A stretch of DNA of 13,173 nt, taken from assembly GCA_035649175.1 (NCBI GenBank), contig DASRKB010000002.1, forward strand, positions 1-13,173, written 5' to 3'. Source of the stretch: SCGC-AG-212-J23 sp035649175. Lineage in GTDB: Bacteria > Pseudomonadota > Gammaproteobacteria > Burkholderiales > SG8-39. Shown here piece by piece: positions 1 through 6,133 of this stretch. The notes beneath the pieces are model-generated. The model saw nothing but the letters and a program-made list of their open reading frames with translations. It made no database searches and was not told the DNA's origin. Numbering within the stretch: position 1 is the first letter of the stretch; every line of letters starts with the position of its first letter. A program made the translations under genes and the position numbers.

Positions 1-208
1 CGTGCAGCGTCTGCTCGTCGTCGAGCCCGTTGAGCTGCGCCTCGAGCGCCGCCCGGCCCTCCGCCTCGCGGCGGAAGCGCACCGCGGTCTGGCGGATCGA
101 CTCGATGCGCTCGAGCATCCCTGGCCCGACCTGGTCGCGGATCACTTCCCCGAGCAGCCTGCCGAGCAGGCGCCGGTCTTCGCGGAGCAGGTGCTCCTTC
201 TCTTCCAC
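1..208 (-). CDS. ppc: Phosphoenolpyruvate carboxylase, N-terminal fragment (runs off the left edge)
   Basis: PEP carboxylase converts PEP and bicarbonate to oxaloacetate, the anaplerotic feed of the TCA cycle in the cytoplasm. Only the first 69 codons are present. They read EEKEHLLREDRRLLGRLLGE and then VIRDQVGPGMLERIESIRQT, which matches the conserved PEPC N-terminus (E. coli has [26 protein letters not shown]). The catalytic residues lie outside the window. The start is well fixed: an in-frame TAA at 218-220 lies just upstream, and GTG at 206-208 is the only start codon before the conserved block. There is no Shine-Dalgarno sequence. A -10-like TAAAAT (215-220, minus strand) ends six bases before the GTG, so the mRNA may be leaderless. 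The gene is divergent from the small ORF at 260. The family call is confident from sequence recall; it was not tested by a search. Confidence 0.88.
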   Translation of the reverse strand, partial: MEEKEHLLREDRRLLGRLLGEVIRDQVGPGMLERIESIRQTAVRFRREAEGRAALEAQLNGLDDEQTLH

Positions 209-214
209 TTTCCG

Positions 215-220
215 ATTTTA
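215..220 (-). promoter_or_regulatory. Candidate -10 element for ppc
   Basis: TAAAAT on the minus strand matches TATAAT at 5 of 6 positions and is separated from the ppc GTG by six bases, the spacing expected if transcription starts at the start codon. No convincing -35 hexamer is visible 16-18 bases upstream, so this rests on the -10 and the absence of a Shine-Dalgarno sequence. Confidence 0.35.
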
Positions 221-259
221 GGCGTAGGATGGATCGCCCGAACCGCAAGGAGACACCCT

Positions 260-406
260 ATGTGCTACGAGTTCGAGCGGGAGTATTGGCGCAAGCGCGC
301 CGAGGAGGCGCGCAGCGAAGCCGAGAAAGCGAGGGAGCGCAATGCGCCCAAGCCGGAGCCTGACAACGAACGGGACGTGAAGCAGCCGGATCCGGTTCCC
401 GCCTAA
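260..406 (+). CDS. Small charged protein, 48 aa, function unknown
   Basis: The ORF starts at ATG 260 with a strong Shine-Dalgarno sequence, AAGGAG at 246-251, eight bases upstream. It ends at TAA 404-406, directly followed by a terminator. The good ribosome site and dedicated terminator make it a real gene despite its size. The protein begins MCYEFEREYWRKRAEEARSE. It has an acidic/basic helical stretch over residues 5-28 that looks like a single amphipathic or coiled-coil helix, then a proline- and charge-rich tail (residues 30-48). There is no signal peptide, membrane segment or metal-binding cluster; the single Cys is residue 2. Similar short MCYE...YW...A proteins recur in betaproteobacteria as hypotheticals, as far as I recall. 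No function is proposed. An in-frame extension upstream to position 2 is possible but runs antisense through ppc and ignores the ribosome site. Confidence 0.72.
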   Translation: MCYEFEREYWRKRAEEARSEAEKARERNAPKPEPDNERDVKQPDPVPA

Positions 407-407
407 A

Positions 408-436
408 AGAAACCCCGCCGAGGCGGGGTTTTTCTT
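408..436. terminator. Rho-independent terminator, probably bidirectional
   Basis: A GC-rich hairpin pairs AACCCCGCC (411-419) with GGCGGGGTT (422-430) and is followed on the plus strand by a run of T (429-433). On the minus strand the same hairpin is followed by TTTCTTTT. It sits between the small ORF (stop at 406, plus) and the hydrolase (stop at 458, minus), so it can end both convergent transcripts. Confidence 0.85.
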
Positions 437-457
437 TGTCAGCGCGGGATTTCGTTG

Positions 458-1636
458 CTACTGGCCCGCGACCGCCTCTTTCCAGATCACCGCGTCGTCC
501 ACGGCATAGAGCATGCAGTTCTCCTTGGCGACGGCGCCGCACTGGCGGATGGCTGCGTCGCGCGCGTCCTGCACGCCCGAGGAGAAGCCGCAGCGCCCGT
601 CGTCGCTCACCGCGTACGCGCGCGGGCCCGGCGCCTCCAGGAAGGCGCGGTACAGGCTGCGGCAGGCATCGGACTTCACGTTCGGGAGCCTGTCGAGCGC
701 GAAGAGCATTCGGCGCTCGGGCTCGTCGGCGTCGAGGCGCGCGAACTGCACGCCGTGCCTGCCGAGGAAGCCCTCGACCGCCGGCAGCCAGTAGCGCACG
801 CCCAGCGTGCTGCCGAAGAGATAGTGGCCGTCGGTGCCGAACGCGGGCTGCAGTACGTACTCGGCTCTCGCGCCGTTGGCGGCGAAGCGATCGAACCACA
901 GCCGCGAGGTCTTCGGCGCGAAGAAGCGGTCGTTCTCCGCATAGTGCAGGAGCACCGGCACCTTGACCGTCCGGCCGATGCGGTCGAGTACCTCCGCGAC
1001 CGGCTCGACCGCGCAAGGCTCGCCCGGGCTGCCGATCGGGTCGCCGCCGCGGCCGGCGGCGAAGCCGAGCACCGCCACCAGGCCCTCGGGCTCCCGCGTT
1101 CCCGCCGTAAAGAGCGCGACCATCGCGCCGGCCGATTGCCCGGCAAGGATCATGCGCGAGCGATCGACGTACGGCAGCGAGCGCGCGTACTCGTAGGCGG
1201 CCATTACGTCGTCGGCGGCATTGCGCTCGGCCCGCATGTAGTCCGGGTTGGCGCAGGAGCCCGGGTCCTCGGCCATCTGGCCGCCGGTCTCGCCGAAGCC
1301 GCGGCGCAGCGGCATCACCACCGCGAAGCCGCGCCGCGCGAATACCGAGGCGGCGCCGATCAGCAGGTCGGAAGACTCGCGCGCGCGCTCGCGCGCCGAG
1401 GCCGACACGCCGTGGTTGAGCACCACCGCGCCGTACGGGCCGGGGCCCTCAGGGCGCAGGATCGTCGCCACGATTGCGTAGCGCCCGTCGCCCGCCGGGA
1501 TGTTCACCTTCTCCTCGATGAGCCGCGGGCCGATGGCGGCGCCGTGGTCGTCCTGCGCGAGGCTGGGGCTCAATGCGCCGAAGAGCGCCACTGCGCTCAC
1601 CGCCGCCGCCCGCAATAAATTGCGTCCCCCCTTCAC
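458..1636 (-). CDS. Exported alpha/beta hydrolase (dienelactone hydrolase/esterase type) with a Cys-containing C-terminal extension
   Basis: The 392-residue protein has a signal peptide (hydrophobic 8-26, likely cut at SLA|QDD after residue 27), so it acts in the periplasm or outside. The hydrolase fold spans about 45-295: an HG pair at 75-76, the nucleophile elbow GQSAG with Ser168, an acid in ENDRFF (Asp236) and His271 in DGHYLF, a complete Ser-Asp-His triad. Residues 310-392 form an extra module with Cys325, 349, 366 and 374, suggesting two disulfides outside the cytoplasm. That module resembles small DUF4189-like Cys domains, but I am not sure of the match. The start is GTG 1634-1636, with GGAGGG at 1642-1647 five bases upstream. 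The substrate cannot be told from sequence: esterase, peptidase or dienelactone-type lactonase are all possible. The gene stands alone, with its terminator at 408-436. Confidence 0.85.
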   Translation of the reverse strand: MKGGRNLLRAAAVSAVALFGALSPSLAQDDHGAAIGPRLIEEKVNIPAGDGRYAIVATILRPEGPGPYGAVVLNHGVSASARERARESSDLLIGAASVFARRGFAVVMPLRRGFGETGGQMAEDPGSCANPDYMRAERNAADDVMAAYEYARSLPYVDRSRMILAGQSAGAMVALFTAGTREPEGLVAVLGFAAGRGGDPIGSPGEPCAVEPVAEVLDRIGRTVKVPVLLHYAENDRFFAPKTSRLWFDRFAANGARAEYVLQPAFGTDGHYLFGSTLGVRYWLPAVEGFLGRHGVQFARLDADEPERRMLFALDRLPNVKSDACRSLYRAFLEAPGPRAYAVSDDGRCGFSSGVQDARDAAIRQCGAVAKENCMLYAVDDAVIWKEAVAGQ

Positions 1637-1751
1637 CTACGCCCTCCGTCAAACTTGGCCTCACGCAGTGTAGCGAGACTCGCGACAGAGGACTAGCGGA
1701 AATTTCGCCTTGGTTCGATCAAGTCCCTTGCGCGGACCTCGGGAGCGGGCG

Positions 1752-3656
1752 TCACCACATCGCGCGCAGCGTAGCTGCAATTCTTACAACCGGGTCCGCG
1801 CCGAACGAGTGCGGCTCGAGGCACGACATCACCTCGTCGGTGATAAAGCGACTACGCGCCCCGTAAACGTGACGATCGCCCATGCGCGACTGCTGCGTGA
1901 CGTAGTACTTGAGCGGCGCGACGAGCTCGAGCGCGCTTTTTGCGCGGGTCATGGCGACATAGAGCAGCCGGCGCTCCTCCTCGACGAGCTCGGCGCGTCC
2001 GGTGGAGAACTCGTTCGGAAAGCTGCCGTCGGCGACGTTCAGCACGTACACCGCCTCCCACTCCTGGCCCTTGGCCGAGTGCACCGTCGAGAGCACGAGG
2101 TAATCCTCGTCGAGGTGCGGCGCGCCCGAGAGGTCCCCCGTCGCGGCTGGAGGGTCCAGGGCGAGCTCGGAAAGAAAGGCCTCTCTGGAAGAAAAATTAC
2201 CCGAGATCCGTTCGAGCTGCTCCAAGTCCCCGGCGCGCACGTGCGCCTGCTCGTAGAGGCGCTCGAGATGCGGCTGGTACCACTCGCGCACGCGCCCGAC
2301 CTGCCCCGCCCACGGGGTCTGGGGATTCATAAGGTCACTCATCAATGCCTGGAACTCGGGGTCAGACCCCGATCTGTCCAGGAAAAGCTTCTCCGCCCTC
2401 GCCGGCCCGACGCCGGGAAGAAGCTGCAGCGCGCGAAAGGCGGCGACGCGGTTCCTAGGGTTGTCGGCCCAGCGCAGCACCGCAAGCAGGTCCTTCACAT
2501 GGGCGGCCTCGAGGAACTTGAGCCCGCCATACTTCACGTAGGGGATGTTGCGGCGCACGAGCTCGAGCTCGAGCACGTCGCTGTGGTGCGAGCTGCGGAA
2601 GAGCACCGCCTGGCGCCTGAGCTCGACGCCCTGCTCGCGCGCTTCCAGGATGCGGCCGACCACGTAGAGCGCCTGCGCCTGGTCGTCGGCGACGCTCACG
2701 TAGCGCGGCCTGCCCCCCGGCGGCCTCACCGCGCGCAGGCGCTTGCCCATGAGCGCGTTCGCGGCGTCGAGGATCGCCTGGGTGGAGCGGTAGTTTTCTT
2801 GCAGCTCCACGCGGGAGGACCTTTCCGCGAAGGCGAGGATGTTCTCGACCGTCGCCCCCCTGAAGGAGTAGATCGCTTGCGCGTCATCCCCCACCACCGT
2901 CACCCCCTCGCCGCCCGGCTTGAGCCGCTCGAGGATGCCAGCCTGCAGGCGGTTGGTGTCCTGGTACTCGTCGACCAGGATGTGGTCGAACGCTCCACCG
3001 ATCTCGCGCGCCAGGTGCTCGTCGGCTAGCATCTCGTGCCAGTAGAGCAGCAGGTCGTCGTAGTCGAGCGCCTGGCTCGCGAGCTTGCGCTCGACATAGG
3101 CACGGTACAGCCGCTGCAGGTCCTCTTCCCATTCGCCACACCACGGGAACGTGGCGTCCAATGTTTCCCTCAGATTTCCCTGTCGGTTCACGACATGGGA
3201 ATAAATTGCAAGGCAAGTGTCCTTGCGCGGGAAGCGCCGCTCGGCCTTCGAGTAGCCAAGCTCGTGGCGCGCGAGGTCCATCAGGTCCGCGGCGTCGGAG
3301 CGGTCGAGCACGCTGAAGGAAGGCTCGAGGCCGATGCGGTGCGCGTGCATCCGGATGAGGCGATTGGCGATCGCGTGGAAGGTGCCCGACCAGGGCAGGC
3401 GCACGTCCGCGGCGAGCTCCCCCACGATGCGCCGCGCGCGGCGCGTCATCTCCACCGCGGCGCGCCGCGAGAACGTCAGGAGGAGAACTCTCTCGGGAGA
3501 GTTCTTGTTCAAAATCAAGTGCGCGACGCGATGCGCGAGCGTGTTGGTCTTGCCGGTTCCGGCGCCGGCGAGGATGAGCAGCGGCCCCCGGCCGGTGAAG
3601 CATGCGGCCTCGCGCTGGCGCGCGTTCAGCTTGTCGAACCGGTCGATCGCTCCCAC
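1752..3656 (-). CDS. UvrD/Rep-type superfamily 1A ATP-dependent DNA helicase, SOS-controlled
   Basis: This is a 3'-5' DNA helicase of the UvrD/Rep/PcrA class, acting in repair or replication restart. The 634-residue form is slightly shorter than E. coli Rep (673) or UvrD (720). All SF1A motifs are present: Walker A GAGTGKT (31-37), Walker B DEYQD (229-233), motif III GDDAQAIYSFRG (256-267), motif IV QENYRS (286-291), motif V TVHSAKGQEW (524-533) and motif VI LLYVAMTRAK (564-573). I chose GTG 3654-3656, not GTG 3663-3665, because the latter overlaps a -10 TATAGT (3664-3669). The chosen codon lies seven bases after the hexamer with no Shine-Dalgarno sequence, which suggests a leaderless mRNA. 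A LexA operator covers the promoter. Oddly, a 17-bp palindromic repeat (2356-2372) is translated in frame as RSGSDPE around residues 428-434, in the variable 2B region. Whether it is uvrD, rep or a paralogue is unresolved, so no symbol is given. Confidence 0.9.
   Translation of the reverse strand: MGAIDRFDKLNARQREAACFTGRGPLLILAGAGTGKTNTLAHRVAHLILNKNSPERVLLLTFSRRAAVEMTRRARRIVGELAADVRLPWSGTFHAIANRLIRMHAHRIGLEPSFSVLDRSDAADLMDLARHELGYSKAERRFPRKDTCLAIYSHVVNRQGNLRETLDATFPWCGEWEEDLQRLYRAYVERKLASQALDYDDLLLYWHEMLADEHLAREIGGAFDHILVDEYQDTNRLQAGILERLKPGGEGVTVVGDDAQAIYSFRGATVENILAFAERSSRVELQENYRSTQAILDAANALMGKRLRAVRPPGGRPRYVSVADDQAQALYVVGRILEAREQGVELRRQAVLFRSSHHSDVLELELVRRNIPYVKYGGLKFLEAAHVKDLLAVLRWADNPRNRVAAFRALQLLPGVGPARAEKLFLDRSGSDPEFQALMSDLMNPQTPWAGQVGRVREWYQPHLERLYEQAHVRAGDLEQLERISGNFSSREAFLSELALDPPAATGDLSGAPHLDEDYLVLSTVHSAKGQEWEAVYVLNVADGSFPNEFSTGRAELVEEERRLLYVAMTRAKSALELVAPLKYYVTQQSRMGDRHVYGARSRFITDEVMSCLEPHSFGADPVVRIAATLRAMW
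2356..2372 (-). repeat. Palindromic repeat copy A, inside the helicase gene
   Basis: TCGGGGTCAGACCCCGA is a perfect palindrome with 8-bp arms around one central base. On the minus strand it has the flanks AGA before and GTTC after, which match copies B, F and G. It is read through in frame in the helicase as part of DRSGSDPEFQ. The codons beside it (AGA, TTG, AGT, CTT) are less GC-rich than the rest of the gene. Confidence 0.9.
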
Positions 3657-3663
3657 GGCGCGC

Positions 3664-3692
3664 ACTATAGGGCATTACTGTATATTCATCCA
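3664..3692 (-). promoter_or_regulatory. Sigma-70-type promoter of the helicase gene
   Basis: On the minus strand TGGATG (3692-3687), a weak -35 match, is followed after 17 bases by TATAGT (3669-3664, 5 of 6 matches to TATAAT). Seven further bases lead to the GTG at 3656. The LexA operator overlaps the -35 and spacer, as expected for repression by blocking RNA polymerase. Confidence 0.5.
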
Positions 3693-3695
3693 GTC
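3676..3695 (-). promoter_or_regulatory. LexA operator (SOS box)
   Basis: CTGTATATTCATCCAG (3678-3693) fits CTG-N10-CAG with an AT-rich centre, flanked by TA. It closely resembles E. coli LexA sites, notably the one known at uvrD. It lies 19 bases upstream of the helicase start chosen here and overlaps the putative promoter. It also lies about 62 bases upstream of gshA on the other strand, so an effect on gshA cannot be excluded. Confidence 0.75.
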
Positions 3696-3714
3696 TTGGC
3701 GGTTTCGCGGCAGA

Positions 3715-3731
3715 TCGGGGTCAGACCCCGA
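3715..3731 (+). repeat. Palindromic repeat copy B, upstream of gshA
   Basis: TCGGGGTCAGACCCCGA with flanks AGA and ATTC. It lies between the SOS box and the gshA ribosome site (3747-3752). If gshA is transcribed from within the 3656-3758 gap, this hairpin would sit in its 5' untranslated leader. Confidence 0.9.
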
Positions 3732-3757
3732 ATTCAAGCTACCTTTGAGGAACTGAC

Positions 3758-5272
3758 ATGGACCTGAGCGCGCTCACGCCCGCAAGGCTGAAGGGCATCC
3801 GCCGCGGCATCGAGAAGGAGAGCCTGCGCGTGCGGCCCGACGGGACGCTCTCGCAGCAGCTGCATCCGCCGGCGCTCGGCGCGGCGCTCACGCACCCGCA
3901 CATCACCACCGACTTCAGCGAGGCGCAGCTCGAGCTGATCACCGGGGTGCACGGCACGGTGGACGGCTGCCTCGGCGAGCTCGAGGAGATACACCAGTTC
4001 GTCTACCGCCACGTCGGCGAGGAGGTGCTGTGGGCGGCGAGCATGCCCTGCGACCTGCCCGCGGACAACCTCATCCCGATCGGGCGCTACGGCATCTCGA
4101 ACGTCGGGCGCGCGAAGACGGTGTACCGCATCGGCCTTTCGCACCGCTACGGCCGGCGCATGCAGGCGATCTCGGGCATCCACTACAACTTCTCGCTTCC
4201 GGGCGTGACGAGCGAGCAGTACTTCGCGCTGATCCGAAACTTTCGCCGCCACTCGTGGCTGCCGATCTATCTCTTTGGCGCCTCGCCCGCGGCGTGCGCG
4301 AGCTTCGTCGAGGGCCGCAAGCACCCGCTCGCCGAGCTCGCGCCCGGCACCATGTACGCGCCGCACGCGACGTCGCTGCGCATGGGGCCCCTCGGCTACC
4401 AGAGCGACGCGCAGGCCTCGCTCTGCGTGAGCTACAACAGCCTGGACAGCTACACCAACTCGCTCTACGACGCGCTGACCCGCCCCTATCCCGCCTACGA
4501 GAAGATCGGGGTCATGACGCGAAGCGGCAACGGCGACGACTACCGGCAGCTTTCCACGACGCTGCTGCAGATCGAGAACGAGTTCTACGGCACGATCCGT
4601 CCCAAGCGGCGCATCCGGCGCGGCGAGCGCCCGCTGCACGCGCTGCGCGAGCGCGGCGTGGAGTACGTCGAGGTGCGCCTCATGGACCTCGACCCTTTCG
4701 TCGCGGTCGGCATCACGCCGCTCACCATGCGCTTCCTCGACATCTTCCTGCTGCACTGCCTGCTCTCGCCTTCCGCGCAGGACACGCCGCAGGAAATCGG
4801 CGGCATCGCGCGCAACCAGCATGCGGTCGCGCTGAGGGGCCGGGAGAAGGGACTGCTTCTCTACAAGGGCATCTTCCAGGTGCCGCTGCAGGAATGGGGG
4901 GAAAGCATCGTCAAGGACTGCGAGCCGATCGCCGCGGCGCTCGATGCCGCCGCGGGCGGCGCCAGCGCGCACCGGGAGGCGCTGGCGGAAGCGGCGCGGC
5001 GACTCGCCGACCCGCAGAGCACGCCCTCGGCGCGCGTGCTGCACGCCATGGCGCGCAACCACGATAACGCCTTCATGCGCTTCGTGCTCATCCAGTCGAC
5101 GCTGCACAAGGGGACGCTCGCGAGCCGCGGGCTTACGCCCGAGGCGATCGCGCGCTTCGAGCGCCTCGCCGCGAAGTCGATCTCCGAGCAGCGCAACCTC
5201 GAGGCCTCCGACAAAGTCGACTTCGAGACCTTCCGGCGCCAGTACCTCTCGCACGAGCTCCTGAGCGTTTGA
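3758..5272 (+). CDS. gshA: Glutamate-cysteine ligase (gamma-proteobacterial GshA type)
   Basis: GshA joins L-glutamate and L-cysteine with ATP to gamma-glutamylcysteine, the first and limiting step of glutathione synthesis in the cytoplasm. The 504 residues are near the 518 of E. coli GshA. Recognisable blocks are GIEKESLRV (17-25, nucleotide/metal-binding start of the fold), TTDFSEAQLELIT (50-62), ISGIHYNFS (138-146), LLQIENEFYGTIRPKR (271-286) and YVEVRLMDLDPF (301-312). The start ATG 3758 has GAGGAA at 3747-3752. gshB is not in the window. The stop overlaps the TTG proposed for the next gene (TTGA), so the two are probably translationally coupled. The gene heads the probable operon 3758-7345. 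A palindromic repeat lies in its leader and another at its 3' junction. Confidence 0.95.
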   Translation: MDLSALTPARLKGIRRGIEKESLRVRPDGTLSQQLHPPALGAALTHPHITTDFSEAQLELITGVHGTVDGCLGELEEIHQFVYRHVGEEVLWAASMPCDLPADNLIPIGRYGISNVGRAKTVYRIGLSHRYGRRMQAISGIHYNFSLPGVTSEQYFALIRNFRRHSWLPIYLFGASPAACASFVEGRKHPLAELAPGTMYAPHATSLRMGPLGYQSDAQASLCVSYNSLDSYTNSLYDALTRPYPAYEKIGVMTRSGNGDDYRQLSTTLLQIENEFYGTIRPKRRIRRGERPLHALRERGVEYVEVRLMDLDPFVAVGITPLTMRFLDIFLLHCLLSPSAQDTPQEIGGIARNQHAVALRGREKGLLLYKGIFQVPLQEWGESIVKDCEPIAAALDAAAGGASAHREALAEAARRLADPQSTPSARVLHAMARNHDNAFMRFVLIQSTLHKGTLASRGLTPEAIARFERLAAKSISEQRNLEASDKVDFETFRRQYLSHELLSV

Positions 5273-6111
5273 ATGGGGACAGACCCCGTTTTTCCCACTT
5301 GAGAAGGAAGCTGCGGCAGCTCGTTGCGAGCGGCCGCACCGTTGCCGCCCTCGGCGCGATCGACGCGCTCTCGGCGAAGCTCATCGCGGCGCACGGCTTC
5401 GAGTGCATATACGTCGGAAGCTACGCGACCGCGGCGAGCCGCTTCGCGCTGCCCGACACCGGGCTGCTCGCGCTGCCCGAGATGGTCGAGCAAGCGCGCA
5501 CGATCGTCGAGGCGCTCGAGGTGCCGGTGATCACGGACGCCGAGGGCGGCTTCCACGATGCGGCAAATCTCTGGCGCACGGTGCGCGCCTTCGAGGACGC
5601 GGGCGTCGCGGCGATCCACCTCGAGGACCACGCCGGGCCGGGCAAGCACACGCAGGAGCCGCAGCAGCTTCGCCCGGCGGCAGAGATGGCCGCGCGCATC
5701 CGCGCCGCGTGCGACGCGCGCCGCGACGCCGACTTCATGATCGTCGCGCGCTCCGATGCCTTCTGGGTGAACCGGGATCTCGACGACACGATCGAGCGCC
5801 TCGCCCGCTACGTCGAGGCGGGCGCCGACATGGTGTTTCCCACCCTGGTCGGGCCGGCGGAGCTTGCCGCCGTGCGCGCAGCCCTGCCGTGCCCAGCCAT
5901 GGTGGTCGACATGCCCGGGCGCACCCTCGCCGAGCACCGGGGCGCGGCGCTGGTGCTCTTCTACGGCTTTTCCGTCCTCGCGCAGTACGCCGGTGTGAAA
6001 AATGCCCTGGAGCGCTTCGCTGCGGGCGAGGCACCGAGCGGCGCCTCCGAGCTCGAGGCGTTTCTGGATTACCGGGGCTTCGCCGAGCGTTCACGCCGGT
6101 ACAAGGTGTAG
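5269..6111 (+). CDS. Isocitrate lyase/PEP mutase family enzyme (possible oxaloacetate decarboxylase-like), divergent active site
   Basis: This is a 280-residue TIM-barrel enzyme of the PEP mutase/isocitrate lyase superfamily, which makes or breaks C-C or P-C bonds next to a 2-oxo acid. Family marks are GAIDALSAKLI (29-39), VGSYATAAS (49-57), PVITDAEGGF (86-95, metal-binding Asp), AAIHLEDHAG (114-123) and FMIVARSDA (157-164). The loop that carries KKCGH or KRCGH in isocitrate and methylisocitrate lyases reads GPGKHTQ (123-129) with no Cys, so a lyase of that type is unlikely. The start is uncertain. TTG 5269 overlaps the gshA stop by four bases and reads through a palindromic repeat variant. 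TTG 5299 fits the usual family N-terminus better. Neither has a Shine-Dalgarno sequence. The upstream form is given because it allows coupling to gshA. The substrate is unknown; a link to glutathione is suggested only by position. Confidence 0.85.
   Translation: MNGDRPRFSHLRRKLRQLVASGRTVAALGAIDALSAKLIAAHGFECIYVGSYATAASRFALPDTGLLALPEMVEQARTIVEALEVPVITDAEGGFHDAANLWRTVRAFEDAGVAAIHLEDHAGPGKHTQEPQQLRPAAEMAARIRAACDARRDADFMIVARSDAFWVNRDLDDTIERLARYVEAGADMVFPTLVGPAELAAVRAALPCPAMVVDMPGRTLAEHRGAALVLFYGFSVLAQYAGVKNALERFAAGEAPSGASELEAFLDYRGFAERSRRYKV
5275..5287 (+). repeat. Palindromic repeat copy C (variant)
   Basis: GGGGACAGACCCC is the same core with one arm mismatch (A for T). It follows the gshA stop by two bases and is preceded by AAT and followed by GTTTTTCC, a different flank from copies A, B, F and G. 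If the next gene starts at TTG 5269, this copy is translated as GDRPR. Confidence 0.7.
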
Positions 6112-6133
6112 ACAGCAGGTAGACTTCCGTGCC

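Noticed and set aside
2309..2324. ACGGGGTCTGGGGATT near copy A as a possible second, decayed copy
   Set aside because: It encodes the NPQTPW segment of the helicase and lacks the second arm; too weak to call a doublet.
4504..4515. GATCGGGGTCAT in gshA, resembling half of the palindrome
   Set aside because: The second arm is absent and the codons encode KIGVM in a normal GshA position; a chance match.
3734..5254. A 506-codon minus-strand open frame across gshA
   Set aside because: It is antisense to a gene with clear GshA motifs; its sequence is low-complexity Arg/Ala/Val/Leu, typical of a high-GC shadow frame.
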